From NCBI RefSeq assembly GCF_000247695.1, contig NW_004624855.1, forward strand, positions 4,458,096-4,522,095: a DNA stretch of 64,000 bases. Reading direction: 5' to 3'. The notes below the pieces were generated by a model. That model was not told the DNA's origin, did no database searches, and saw only the letters and a program-made list of their open reading frames with translations. The first letter of the stretch is position 1. Every line of letters begins with the position of its first letter. This document shows positions 25,343 to 37,302 of the stretch, piece after piece. Origin of the DNA: Heterocephalus glaber. Lineage: Eukaryota; Chordata; Mammalia; Rodentia; Bathyergidae. The position numbers and the translations under genes are program-made.

Positions 25343-26360
25343 GTACATTCAGAGAAGAACAGAAATGTACATACCGACCATTGATACCAGGCTTCATCTG
25401 CAAACAGACTGACCAAGTAGTCTTGACTCTTGATACTGTCGGTGGCCCTTGGGCAATCCAGAAGTTATATCCTGTAGTATCAGTTACTAGTGGTTTTGTT
25501 GACACATTTAGTGGTATAAATGATAATACTCTTTGCTCTACCTCTGAGTCTGTGTCTACCTTTTATTCCATTTTACCTACCAGGCAAATTACCAAGGTGT
25601 GCTTTGTTGATCAGACTCCTCAAATTTTGCGTTTTATTCTAATAGGGAACAAAAGTACCTCCAAGATTCTCTTAGCTGTATTCTACCATGAACTCCAGAG
25701 CCCTCATGTTTTCTTACGCGGAAGTTTTATTCCACCTACTTTAGTGCAATCGGCTTCATCCTTGCTAGATGAGTCTGTTGGTGCCAACTATTTCAGCATT
25801 ATGGATAACCTCTTGTATGTTGTTCTACAAGGAGAGGAGCCCATTGAAATACGTACAGATGTTTCCCTTCATTTGGCCTTCACTATGACATTTTCAGTCC
25901 TGGAAAAGGGCTGGGAAGTTGTGATACTTGAAAAAGTAACTAACTTCTTACAGATTGAGCAAAACCAAATCAGATTTACTCATGAGATGTCCGGCAATGA
26001 AAGAACCCTAAAGGCCATTGCTGACAGTAAAGCAAAGAGAAGACACAATTGTCCAACTGTGACTTGTGCCAGTCATTATAGAAGAGTTGGTCAACGTAGA
26101 CCCCTCATGATGGAAATGAGTTCCTATAGGATCTTTCCACCAACCACAATGGAAACTATCTCAAAAGTGATTGCCTTTGAAATTGGTGATCTGCCAATAT
26201 CGAAGAGGACTGGACTAAATCCATCCTTATCGAGTAACAAATTACAAAGTTTGGCTCACCAAATCATCACTGCTCAACAGACTGGTGTACTGGAAAATGT
26301 TTTGAATATGACTATTGGTGCCCTACTGGTAACTCAGTCAAAGGGAGTCATTGGCTATGG
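25343..26360 (+). CDS. PKHD1: PKHD1 (fibrocystin) large exon, human exon 61 equivalent
   Basis: This 1018-bp exon encodes about 339 residues of the distal extracellular region of fibrocystin, the large single-pass receptor-like protein of renal and biliary primary cilia. The acceptor is a T-rich tract ending TTTATAG and the donor is GG|GTAAGT. The frame is open throughout; it enters with one base of a codon supplied upstream and leaves with two bases (GG) completed by the next exon. Recognisable family segments are TFREEQKC at the start, [13 protein letters not shown] in the middle and [19 protein letters not shown] at the end. N-glycosylation sequons NKST and NMT are present. A basic cluster, KAKRRHN (26029-26049), sits where fibrocystin is processed by a proprotein convertase. 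The in-frame ATG at 25252 is intronic, so it is not a start. Identity rests on remembered similarity to human PKHD1; the exon number is inferred by counting back from the known gene model. Confidence 0.96.
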
Positions 26361-29300
26361 GTAAGTACCACTTATAATAACATTAGAATGAGTGTTGATA
26401 TCTTGAGTTCATATTAGCATACATTACAAATGTCAGCCTTCTTACACTAACTCATATATCCCATCTGCTTGTTAAGACAAGAATAAAAACTCAAAACTAT
26501 TTTAATATATATGCTAATTTGTTTCATTGTTACTACAAGTTTCTCTTAGTTCATTGAAAAGAAAGTTTTTTATTATTATCTGTTTGCTTTTTTGTAAGAA
26601 TCTTTTTTGGCTTATGTCTTATACTCTGAGTAGCTACTTTGAAGATAATGATACATAGTATATTTACTATTGTTATTCACTTATTATTTTGTTATGAATA
26701 TTTGTTTTATTTTTTTCATAAAAACTCAAAGAGCCATTTAAAGAATTAAATTCTCAGTTTTAAAATTCATTATTAAATCTACTTTCTTCATGATTATTTT
26801 ATTAATCAAATGTCAGAAGACTTTATATGTTGGTACCTTAAAGCTAAAAGTACATAGAGGAGATTTTTCTGAAAGAATTTGCTTTCAATTTATTTATTCA
26901 TTCACTTATTCATGTTAAATTTAAACAGTGGGCTAGGTTTTCATGTTATTAAGGTGGAAAGATATACTCTTCTTATTGCATGTTCATTTTTTTTGTTGTG
27001 GTGGTAATAAATAAATAAATAAATAACATTTAGTGAGTAGTAATTACATCTATACAGCCCTGTCTCCAATTGATATGAGATTCACTAGAACTGAAATAAA
27101 AAGCAAAAAGGTTCACACATAGGAGCATATTCAACTAATACATCGATTGACTTGATGCACAGAGAAACCTATCCAAATGAAAGTTTAGTGTTTTTGTATA
27201 TATTCTTTCTTTCTCTAAAGTGGACATAGGTCTTCCTTTTCTCTACTATATGTTAATATGTATGGTAGAGTAAAAGAGAACTCTAGCAATATTTATAGAA
27301 ATGATGAATTTGATGGGCTTTGTAAACTGTTAACCTTGGCACTAAAAAGTACTTACATTTCATGATTGCTCATGATCTATTAAATCTTTGCTATTATTGC
27401 CCACCACTAATTTTCACTTTAATAATTATATTATTATGTTACACATCCTAATATGAATATCAAGAATCTGAAAAATTTATGCTAATATATTTTGTTTATG
27501 TTTTAATTTTGTCTTTCCTCTGGCTTAATTTTACTTGGGTTTCCTTGAATTCTTAGAGAGAAAAAGTTTAGCCTACCTGTTAACTTTAATTAAATTTACA
27601 ATACTGACCTTTCTCCATAGGTCATTATTCCAAGGTGACTTTTTAAAATATATATAAAAATATGCAATGAATACTTAGCCCTTAACTAGAAGTAAAGAAA
27701 ATTTAATAAATGAAAATAGTCAAAGTACATCAGAGAAAAATCTGCAAAGTGAATCAGGGACAAGTTAGATATATGCACACATATAAGGGGGGGATATCAT
27801 TTTGTCATGAAGAAGTGAGACAGCGTCAATGAAAAGATCACCTTTATTTGTCTCTCATCATCTGTCATAGCCATCGTGTTTTGACTTTGAGCTCAGTTAT
27901 TTTCGATAGAGTAAGAAACTGCTGAATGTGTATATTACAGCATTGATTTTTCTGTTGGGGTGTGTTATATTCTCCATCTCTGTTTTTCTAGAGTTTTAAG
28001 AGAGATTTTCTAGATAGAAGGTAAAAAGTAAATCTTCTAAAGATAAAGAAAGGCTGCTTCTTAATCATATCTGGACAATCTCTGCATAATGAGCAATATC
28101 ATGTCCTATGGCAGTGAATGAGAATGAACAAATTCTCTTATTTTCCTAAGAGTTGCACAGTATGGGTTTTGGTGGCCCAAAGGCCAGCTATGATCAGTGT
28201 CAGTCTAGACTTCCATGGAATTCACTGCAGAGCCATTGCCAAACTTATGAATTAACCTTGAGGTAGCAAAAATAAGTCTATGGTCAGCTCTTTCAGGACA
28301 AGTACCAAGGATGCTTTTCAGAGGTTCACTCCTTACGTTCATGGGGTTGCATGCATTTCAATAAGTGGGCACTCACATTTCCAGGAGAATATTATAGTTC
28401 TTATTTTCAAGAAAGTACAAGCACTGGCTTTGTGAGGAGAATAGAGTTGGCATCTGCTTTTTAAACTGATAGTCTGTAGTGAATTCCCTTCTTCTGTTCT
28501 TTGTCATCCTCTAAAGGCATCCGGATTTAAGCTTCCTTATTTAGTCTGTCAGCTCTGTGAACCTGTTTTCTAACTTTTAAGATTTTATTGACCTCTGTTG
28601 GCATTTATTGTCTCCTCACCTGTTTTTTATTCCTTTTGATTTATACTGTTTTTACTCATTTTTATTATTCTTTAGGGAATTTCACTGGAGTTCTTAGGTG
28701 GAGGAGAGATAAACACATGTTAAATCTTTCCTTTATAAGTTAGAGGTTCCCCACCGGTATCTTATTTCCACACACTGTCTTTTACCTGAAATCCTGTCCG
28801 CACCTTGAATGAGTCTGGATGTGGATTTTTCCTGGTAGCCTCTTCATGAGTGCTGCACCCACCCAAGCTTGTTTAGACCCCTGATCCCCCTTCCAGGAGA
28901 TAACACATTTGTGCAATTCTGGGTCACTAACTTTGTGTTCATCTGTTTTGCAGCAAAGAAAACTAATCCTTTATGTCATATAAAGCTCTTGGTTTATGAT
29001 ACTACTATGAACCTTGGGGTCTGAAAACATAGTGAGGGAGGACATGAAAATGCAGGAGTGTGTGTGTGTTTGGCAGGGTGTGTGTGTATGTATGTGTGTG
29101 TGTCTTTACAGTATAAATGGTTTTTTTTAATTCCTGGATTCTGTATAAGCAGCACAGAATCAAGAAGAAAACTAGAAGAGCCAATAGGTAACAGATAGAA
29201 GCCTAATTGCACTAAGTCTTACTAAACACTTTCTCTTTCGCAAACTCTGTATCTCCAAAGCATCTGCTTTCTAGGAAATAGCTGTTTAAAGTATGCCAGG

Positions 29301-30120
29301 AAGAGGCTTTCTGACAATATAAGATAACATTCTTTTCAAACCTGGCAGAATGTTCATGCTAAAAGATGTTCCTGTATTGTTAGCCTGACTCTTCCTTTTT
29401 CCATGACAACACCACAACTTTTCCAATAAAAAATATTTTTTGGATCATTTCTTCTTTTCACTACTATACAAATCCACTGCTTTGTTGAGTTAGGAGAATG
29501 GAAAAATTATTTTAATAATATGTTGTATATCTGACTTTGTGGAAAAATGTGTTCCGTGTAGGCAGGCTTTCTATACAATTCCTATTTGTTCTTCTAATTA
29601 TTACCATTTTAAGTCTTGAACTGACACTTAAAAAAAGACAAAGAGATTACACAACATCTAGTCTTATTCAAAGGGACATAACAGAATATTCACGTTTTTA
29701 TTGATGATTCATGATCATCATTAAAACTATCATTTATTTCATAGCCCTATTTCTGTGGTAAAGCCCTTAGGGACCCTTGTTCTTATACTAAACGGTCTCA
29801 GACCACTACATCTTTGATTCTTGCTCTGTAGTTTATATCTTTCTGTTATTTTCCTTGTGAATGGGGTGTTAGTTCTAAACTATTGCTGCTGATGCTGTGC
29901 CTGCATCCAGCAGTTCCCTTCCCTCACGAACATGAGGTTCTAATTCCAAAATCAAATGACACTATCTTAAAATCAAAGAAGCTAATATTTATACTACATA
30001 CAGTGAAATCCTAGATAAATATAATAGACTAATCAAATCCTACCTTTCATTTTTTTTTATTTTCCAAACATTTGATTTGCTATTATGTCCAAAGAGTTAT
30101 TTGGTTCCCATTGAAACCTA

Positions 30121-30135
30121 AACACTTTAAAATTA
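30121..30135. repeat. target-site duplication, left copy (L1 insertion)
   Basis: AACACTTTAAAATTA, identical to 30961-30975. Confidence 0.95.
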
Positions 30136-30960
30136 TTTTTTCTCTATTTTATTGGTATACTTTAGATACACATGATGATAACACCTAACATAGGAAATTT
30201 GTACCTATATATGACATATCTTTGTTATTCTATTTTTTTCCCATTTCCCTCCCCTCCCTTCAACCGGTTTGTTTAAAAAAGCTTTATTTCTATTTTTTCC
30301 TTTTATTCTTCTTTTTTGTCCCTTCTTTCCTTTCTCTACTCCCTCTCCCTTGCTCCCCATGTGATCTGAACATTCTTTTCCCATTTCCCAATATCCATTG
30401 TACAGTTTGGTCCTTATTTACCCTTTCAGGTTCTCACACCAGAGAAACTAATATTTGAACATGTGTGCCCAATTTATTTCACTTAAGAGTAGGGTCTCAA
30501 GGTGCATCCTTTTAGTTAGAAATGTCTCAAGCTTATCCTTCTCTGTGACAGAGTAGTACTCCATTGTATAAAAAAAGCACATCTTCTTTATCCATTTATT
30601 CACTGATGGACATTTGGGTTGTTTCCAAGATCTGAAATGAATAGACACTTCTCATACAAAGAAATAGATATGACAAATAAATATATGAAAAAATGTTCAA
30701 CATTACTGATCATTTGAGAAATGCAAATTAAAACAATGCTGAGATTCCAGCTCACTCCAGAAAGAATGGCTATTATCAAGAAAACAACCAATAACAAATG
30801 CTGGTGGGGATGTGGCAAAAAAGGAACCCTTCTCCACTGTTGGTGAGTGTAGACTGGTGAAACCACTGTGGAAATCAGTGTGGAGATTCCTCAAAAAACT
30901 AAAACTAGATGTTCTATTTGGCCCAGCTATTCCCCTTCTTGGCATCTTCCCAAAAGAATT
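30136..30960 (-). mobile_element. twin-primed (5'-inverted) L1 insertion
   Basis: Positions 30136-30630 are the antisense L1 3' end: T-run terminus, pyrimidine-rich UTR, GTAGTACTCCATTGTATAAA, TTATCCATTTATTCACTGATG. Positions 30631-30960 switch abruptly to sense-strand L1 ORF2 sequence: ATGAAAAAATGTTCAACATT, GAAATGCAAATTAAAAC, GGAAATCAGTGTGGAGATTC. A perfect 15-bp target duplication brackets the whole unit, so both halves came from one retrotransposition event with 5' inversion and a small deletion between halves. All ORFs here are non-functional. Confidence 0.95.
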
Positions 30961-30975
30961 AACACTTTAAAATTA
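30961..30975. repeat. target-site duplication, right copy (L1 insertion)
   Basis: AACACTTTAAAATTA, identical to 30121-30135. Confidence 0.95.
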
Positions 30976-31675
30976 GTGAGTATGTAAAATAACATTTACT
31001 CCACTATTTAATGAGAATATGTAATATTAAATCTTATCCCATCTCATTATAAAGAAATCATTAATGTAGTATTAACTAGCTTATCCATTAGTCTAGTTTT
31101 CCATAAAACTAACTTGACTATATTTTTAGTTTAACAATATTTATTAAGTAGTCACCTACTATTTTATTATTCATAAGCGTATCTACTCACATTTCCATTC
31201 ACAGTAAATGATCATTTAATATTTTTCCAAGTAGGAAAATGTAAGCTGTTTCTCTTCCCTGCTGTTCTAATTGTCCTTTGTAATCTATATGTTGTCTTTA
31301 ATCTGTTTCATTAGAAAGACCTGGAGTGGCTTGTTTCTTTCTTTCTTTTTTTTTCTTGCTTGACTAAGCCTGCTATAGCCCCCAAAATACACAGGAAGTT
31401 TGAATATTTGTGTACAATCTTTAAAAATGTAGTCAGATTTTCCATTCTCCTGGATAAAATATTCATATTACATTTATTATAATATTATTTTAAATCATTT
31501 ACCAATAAAAATACTTTGGTTTTTGTTCTCTGAATTTTTATTTCTCTAATTGACATTATTGGAAGATGTATCATATTTATTTGTTTTTATATAGTCCTAC
31601 ATCTAGGGTTACCCAAAACTCAATGTGAAATGACTACTTGCTGGAAATCACAAGAGTTTAGCCCTAAATATTCTT

Positions 31676-31756
31676 TTGTTTTTGTACCAGGGATCAAACT
31701 CAGGACCTTATGCTTGTAAGGCAGGTAATGGCACCACTGAGCTAAATGCCCGGCCC
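31676..31756 (-). mobile_element. ID-type SINE
   Basis: Reverse-strand pattern TTGTACCAGGGATCAAACTC ... CCACTGAGCTAAATGCCCGG, the B and A boxes in antisense. Confidence 0.9.
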
Positions 31757-32939
31757 ATCCATAAGTATTAAGTAGAGCTGTAAGAATGTGGATTGAAGAG
31801 TGCACCAGATCTTGAAGTTGGCAAGGAGAAGATGGGTGGTAGCTTTTGAGAGGTGATTAGTGACTTAAGATCAGAGGAAGTACACAGTGGGTACTGCATT
31901 GGCAAAGTGGTACTGTAGTTACATGTATTGGGTACTTACAATGTACCACGCTTGGAATCACTAAGCTACAGTGGCAGAAGGAAACTGCTAGGTCATGTAG
32001 CATTTCTTCCTTCCTAGGGAGCCTGTCTTGGATTAATAGGGAACATAAGGGTGATGAAATATAAGTAAGATGGTATACATCAACTCAGAAAGATAGCCAA
32101 GAAAGTCATTCTTGTCTTACAAACAATAGAGAAGACTATTACTGAGGGACAGAGGTCATACAATATTATTTATCTTTGTATATTTTATAGTGCCTTGAAC
32201 AATGTTTATATATAATAGGAGGGTTAACCTAGGTTTGTCAGATGGAATTGACTAGAGAAGTTATTTTTTTCTCCCAGGGTATAGAATCATTTGAACTCCT
32301 TTAAAATCTAAGTCCTCTCATGGTACATATAGACTATGCTGCCTTATCCAGCCAATATAAAACAAGAGAGGCCAAAAATCAGGAAACCCTGAAGCATTTA
32401 ATCAAAACATGAGGTTCTTTTATGGGAACCTGGCTAGTAGTCATGAGGAAGAGAAGGTTTAAAAGCAAATATCTCCAGTCTCCAACTTCACCTTCATCTC
32501 AGGACAGTGGTTCTTACCCAAAGCCAGTTTCCATCCATCGGGTTTATTTGTTTATTTATTTGCTACATTTGACATGCAAATAGAAATGATCCCATTTTCC
32601 ACATAGAGAGGGCAGATTTAAAAACAAGAATAGGAATGAATAGTGGTGATCTCGGAACTGGGGAATTTCTGTATTCTCTTTTTCTTTCTCTGTTAGCCTG
32701 CACTTAAGTATTGGGATAAAGGGAAAAAGAATTCTTGCACATACCTGACTGGATATTGGAAGCTGTTAAATAGTGGTTAAAACTGGGAGAGATGGAGGGA
32801 ACTTTCCTCCCCCATTTTTTAAAGTTTGGCTGTAGGTCCTTCTGCCTGCAGGCTACAGTCACATTAGCTGTTGGAAATTGGATAACGACAGCACAATGAC
32901 AAATCCAGGTTGCTTGCAATAAGTTGCTAATCCTTTTGC

Positions 32940-33860
32940 TTTAATATTGGAGCAGCGTGTAATGATGTTTGGACATCACTCCAGTTTACTGACGACCCCA
33001 CTGGGGCCAGCAATAGAACCTTACAACTGTCTAACAAGGTGTCAGGTGACTCCCGTCGTCACAGCAACGGACACTGGAATCTAATCTTCCCTCCATCCCT
33101 TCTAGCACCCAATAACGCCTAGATTATATAAGTGGCCCATCATTGCTTGGTAACTTGAATCAATTAACGTTAATTCGCACAATGCTATGATGTATTGTGA
33201 TCACTTTCATTTCAGGGAAGGGGGAGAAATTGCTATAAGTCACCTAAAATGAGGTTGTCTGTGGTACTGAGGTATTAATTGGGTGTCCATATTAAATGCA
33301 AAAGGAGCCCCATTGTGAAAGAAAAGTGGATGAGCGACTCTCTTGGCTGCTATTGACCTATCAGAAGAAGACAGTGCCCTTTTCCTTTGCTTTTATCTAT
33401 TACAGTTTTCCCTATTGCGTGTCAAGTTGATGTATTATAAAAAATTCATTTGGTGACCTTTCACCCCCTGAGCAGATTAAACAATTTCACTTCGATGGCA
33501 TCATTAACAGGACCCTGCATTTAATGATGATTTCTCTAAAAGGCCACAGAGATTCGATTTTAAGCTAACAGATTTATTGCACTATTATAACATATCGTAA
33601 AAAACTGTACCACCTACGGTCAGGTTTTAGGATAGAAACTGCTTAAGAGTTTATGTGGAGCTTAAAGTGGTATTACCTTGGGATATGCTGCAGCAGCAAG
33701 TCTCTGACCTCCAGTGAGATGCTGTTTACATTTAATAAGAGATGTTTGCTCACAATAAACTTTAAAGTGTGTCAGGGACGGGACTTTCTGTGAGTGTGCA
33801 GGCAGTTGTTTCCCATCCTTTCGTCTCCAGACAGCAATGTACTTATGTCAGATTCTTTAA
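32940..33860. promoter_or_regulatory. candidate intronic regulatory element (CpG-retaining unique block)
   Basis: A block of about 0.9 kb with no recognisable repeat. It has about 16 CpG dinucleotides against about 6 in the preceding 1.9 kb. It holds a 14-bp perfect palindrome AATTAACGTTAATT (33162-33175) built of two HNF1-like half sites in everted order, a DR1-like TGACCTTTCACC (33454-33465) and homeodomain-type TTTAATGATGA. There is no ORF consistent with a PKHD1 exon. Regulatory function is inference. Confidence 0.4.
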
Positions 33861-34844
33861 TGGGTCTTTCAGTTTCTTTAACCCAGGCTGCTTGCCTGCA
33901 CCCAGCCCTCATCAGAATATACTTACAGACTAGGTTAGGAGAGAAATAGGATCTGGTAATGATTTAAAATTTTTTCAATAACCTGGGACCCATCGAAGGA
34001 TAGAATTAATAGCAGAGATTTAAAAAATCTGGTTTAAATTGTTCCCTTTAAAAAAAGGAAAAGAACCAAGGCCTCTCAGGCTAAATAAACTAATAAGTGA
34101 TGATTGGGCTCGTGTGTACTGAACTCCCAGGGAGTGAGGCTGGAGGGAGACCAGGGTATTGGCTGGTGGAATGAAAAGAGGCTTCTTAGGACCACATGGT
34201 CCCACTCTGCCTGCACTTCCAAGGTTTCGCAGGGCAGATTGTGCAATTGCTTCCTACAGAAACTTCAGATTTTGGGACCCATTGTATTTGCTTTCCCATT
34301 ACTTTCCCTTTCAGGCTAATCATCAACTTTACCTGACATGTAGCATCCATGATGGATAAATTATTTATCCTTTCCTGCACACACGGGGGAAGGGAGCAGT
34401 TGGATAACAGAATAAATTACTCATAAATATTTAGTGGGGGAGCAGAGTAACCTATATTTTAAAAAATACAAGCCTTTTTAGACCTGGTCTAGGCTATTTT
34501 CAATGATACTTTATTAAAGGATGCTGTATGTTAGGGTAAAATATATACAACATGTGATGCCTATATATATATCCATGTGATGCCTATATATATCCATTGA
34601 ATCATCAAATATCTATTGCATGACTATAATGTGTAATATACAGTCAGCTTAATTAAATAGTAAGTGTATACTTTTTTATATAAAGCTAGTTTGCTCATCT
34701 AGCATACCAAAGATGTATAGAGGTATCATGAATTATATAACTATAATATTGCTAAGTCACATCAGCAATTAGTATACATGAACAAGGTGAAAAGCAATAT
34801 AGCTCATTGTTTAACCACTTAAGATTTTGGTTAGGATTTACTGT

Positions 34845-35015
34845 GGTTAAGACCTTTGACAAGTTACTTAAGCCTTTTTTGGACCTCTTATTCTTCATAT
34901 ATAAATAAGAAAACCTACCTCATAGTGTAATTTTAGAGCTGCAATGAGTTTATACATTAAAAGTTTATAATAATATCTGGCACGCAGTAGTGCTCAGTGA
35001 ATATCTACTGTAAAC
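34845..35015 (+). repeat. MIR SINE
   Basis: Sense MIR 3' half: GACAAGTTACTTAAGCC, AAAACCTACCTCATAGTG and TCTGGCACGCAGTAGTGCTC. Confidence 0.8.
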
Positions 35016-35643
35016 AAGATTCTTCAGAAGTTCTTCTTGGAATTAAAATCAATTAATCAGTTTAGTCCATAGTTGTTGGCTCTACTTAATGCACACATAA
35101 CTGGAAGATATGTAATGGTGGTTGCCAGGATTAAATGTGTATAACTGTAGTGTTTTAAGGATTTCTGCGGCCATCTTCCCAGCTCTATTAGATGACATTA
35201 TCTTAGTATCTTGGAATTAGTGGTGGTGGGAGAGTATTTACACCACATAAACTACAACACACAGCAAATCAAGGTATTTCCTGGAAGAGCTAGTTTATTA
35301 GTTTCCTGTTGAACAAATTCCCGACCTCTAAATATCTTACTCTGATAATTTCCTTTACTGAGGAATTTTTGACTGATCTCAATATATAGTGATAAAAATA
35401 TAAGTTCATAATTTGTGCTTCTCCCTCACCCTTCCCAGTCCATATTTTACTATGGCAAAGCAAATATATCAAGTAAGTACATACTTTATATAGCAATATA
35501 TAATTATTCACTATACAGTATATCATTGTTTCTAGAAGCATAAACAATTGTAAGTATGTTCAAGGGTAATAATGTCTTATTGAAAATAGTTACTGCAAAA
35601 ATATTTGTAATTCTATGTGTGTATTCTGTTTGTTTCTTTACAG

Positions 35644-35779
35644 AAATACAAGCAGTTTCAAAGTTGAAAACCTAATATATGTCCAGCCCTATGCTCTTTT
35701 TGTCTTGGTCCAGCCTTCAGACGGAGAAGTGGGAAAAGAGCTGTCAGTGCAGCCACAGCTTGTTTTCCTGGACAGGCAG
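35644..35779 (+). CDS. PKHD1: PKHD1 exon, human exon 62 equivalent
   Basis: This 136-bp exon begins with the last base of a glycine codon split from the previous exon and then encodes 45 codons, starting [19 protein letters not shown] and ending VFLDRQ. The acceptor is TTTCTTTACAG and the donor CAG|GTAACG. It leaves in phase 0. The residues are part of the membrane-proximal extracellular region of fibrocystin. The NTS at the junction with exon 61 is a potential N-glycosylation sequon. An ID SINE lies about 230 bp downstream in the intron. Confidence 0.95.
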
Positions 35780-36003
35780 GTAACGTCTCATCAGTGGTGA
35801 TCTTCACACAGCCAGGCTTTAGGTTTCCTTGTCACTGACCCACATCCACAGAGTGAGCACTGCGTGTACTTTGCTGCTCTCACTATTTTTGTCATTTTGC
35901 TTTCGTGTCACATGCTGTTTTCTCTTTTTGATGAATTCTTCACAATTTTGTCAAGGATAAAAAGAAATTGCTGATGCTTTTCTTCCCTAAGGAAATTATT
36001 ATT

Positions 36004-36030
36004 GTTATTATTATTATTATTATTATTATT
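36004..36030. repeat. (ATT)n microsatellite in a SINE tail
   Basis: About nine ATT units forming the reversed tail of the adjacent minus-strand ID element. Confidence 0.95.
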
Positions 36031-36105
36031 TTGGTACCAGGGGTTGAACTCAGGACCTTGCGCTTGCGAGGCAGGTGGAGGAACCACTGAGCTAAATCCC
36101 TGGCC
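36031..36105 (-). mobile_element. ID-type SINE
   Basis: Pattern TTGGTACCAGGGGTTGAACT ... CTGAGCTAAATCCCTGGCC. Flanking duplications CCCTAAGGAAATT (35985-35997) and CCCTAAGCAAATT (36106-36118) differ at one base and bound the element with its (ATT)n tail. Confidence 0.92.
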
Positions 36106-36307
36106 CCCTAAGCAAATTCTTAAGTAGGTCTCTCATATCTTTTCTGAAAGCAAGCCTTCTCAAAGAAGCATGTCTATACCTGAAGAAGGTGTGATTTATA
36201 TACACAGTTAATGTTTAAAAATACTATTGCTGTAAAAGACATTTTTAACCCCCCCAACACACTCCCTTTTGCTTACAACACAATTATCCCATCATTCTTG
36301 TCCTTGT

Positions 36308-36430
36308 TTGTTTGTTTTGAAGAGGGTCATGCTATGTAGTTCAGGCTGGCCTTGAACTCATAGTGATCCTGCTGCCTTAGCCTTCCCAGTGGAGTGATGA
36401 GGTTACAGGAATATACCACCACACTTGGCT
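36308..36430 (-). mobile_element. B1-type SINE
   Basis: Reverse B1 landmarks: TTCAGGCTGGCCTTGAACTC, GTGATCCTGCTGCCTTAGCC, TATACCACCACACTTGGC. Confidence 0.88.
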
Positions 36431-36698
36431 CTTGCCACTTTCTGTAACAGTTCTGGTAGTCCTCCTTTATGTCTTTAGGAGGTATGATCAAAAATATGAA
36501 TGCAAGGCCCTAAAATATTATGGTATATCTTATCTGCCATATTCATCAGCTTTGGCAATGTAGGACTTCTGACTCTTGCTCAAAGTCAAGATAAATGTTT
36601 TGAATTGATTCAGGACATCAAGGCAGCCACAACAGTTCATCTAAAGACACCTGGAAATCCATCAAATTTGATCCAGTTGGAAATGTCCCCAACTACAC

Positions 36699-36700
<2 letters not shown>

Positions 36701-36730
<30 letters not shown>
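36701..36730. repeat. (GT)n microsatellite
   Basis: Fifteen GT units, located inside the ID half of a dimeric SINE. Confidence 0.98.
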
Positions 36731-36731
<1 letters not shown>

Positions 36732-36870
36732 GAATCCAGGACCTTCACACTGAGCTTCAGGATCTCACTAAATCATTAAGTTGCCTAGGCTCGGATCTAA
36801 CTTGGTATCCTCCTGACTCTGCCTTGCAGAGTGCTGAGATTATAGGTATATGCCACCATAACCAGCTGCT
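36731..36870 (-). mobile_element. B1-ID dimeric SINE (decayed)
   Basis: ID remnant (GAATCCAGGACCTTCACACT, GAGCTT) followed by a B1 half (CACTAAATCATTAAGTTGCC, AGAGTGCTGAGATTATAGG, CACCATAACCAGC). Confidence 0.8.
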
Positions 36871-37152
36871 TCTGCTTCTAACTTTTCTTGTTAGCTTTCA
36901 ACTTAATGTCATCCTCCTCTTCCATAGACAGCTTTCATTTCTCCTCTTCACTGCTCTTTTCTTGCAATAATTTTTTCTTTTCTTTTAATAAACTATATGC
37001 TTAATATGAAAAAGAAAATATTTACCATGTTTCTTTATTGCTACTGAATATGCATTTTATAAATGTTTTGGTCTAAACACTCTTTTATATAACTTCACAC
37101 AATACACTTTTGAACCCAACTTTTTGTTTCCCATTCCTTTCCCCACTTCCAG

Positions 37153-37240
37153 AATCAAAGAGTGGAGTCCTTGGGTTCCCCCTCAGAGCCATGGACCATT
37201 TCGGTTTCCCTGGAAGGGGCATTGGATTCAGTGCTAAGAG
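37153..37240 (+). CDS. PKHD1: PKHD1 exon, human exon 63 equivalent
   Basis: This 88-bp exon encodes 29 codons plus one base: [20 protein letters not shown], then EGALDSVLR and the first base of a glycine codon. The acceptor has a good pyrimidine tract (TTTCCCCACTTCCAG). The donor GTTGGT departs from the GTRAGT consensus at positions +3 and +4, but reading-frame continuity with exon 64 (glycine codon G|GG) supports it. A GT four bases downstream would shift the frame. The protein segment lies in the membrane-proximal ectodomain. A MaLR LTR starts about 60 bp after the donor. Confidence 0.93.
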
Positions 37241-37302
37241 GTTGGTATCTGAGACTTTCAGACATCTATTATTACTTTGCACAGAAAATGTTTGCATTTG
37301 TC

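Larger units (their letters stand above)
26361..35643 (+). other. PKHD1: PKHD1 intron 61
   Basis: A 9.3-kb intron between the large exon and exon 62. It begins with AT-rich unique sequence (26.4-30.1 kb, no gene seen; a short AAAT tandem near 27.0 kb and a TG-rich patch near 29.05 kb). Then come a twin-primed L1 (30.1-31.0 kb), a minus-strand ID SINE (31.7 kb), a CpG-retaining unique block (32.9-33.9 kb) and a MIR (34.8-35.0 kb). Confidence 0.9.
35780..37152 (+). other. PKHD1: PKHD1 intron 62
   Basis: A 1.4-kb intron crowded with minus-strand SINEs: an ID monomer (36031-36105), a B1 (36308-36430) and a B1-ID dimer whose ID half is interrupted by a (GT)n tract (36701-36870). No gene is present. 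Confidence 0.92.
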
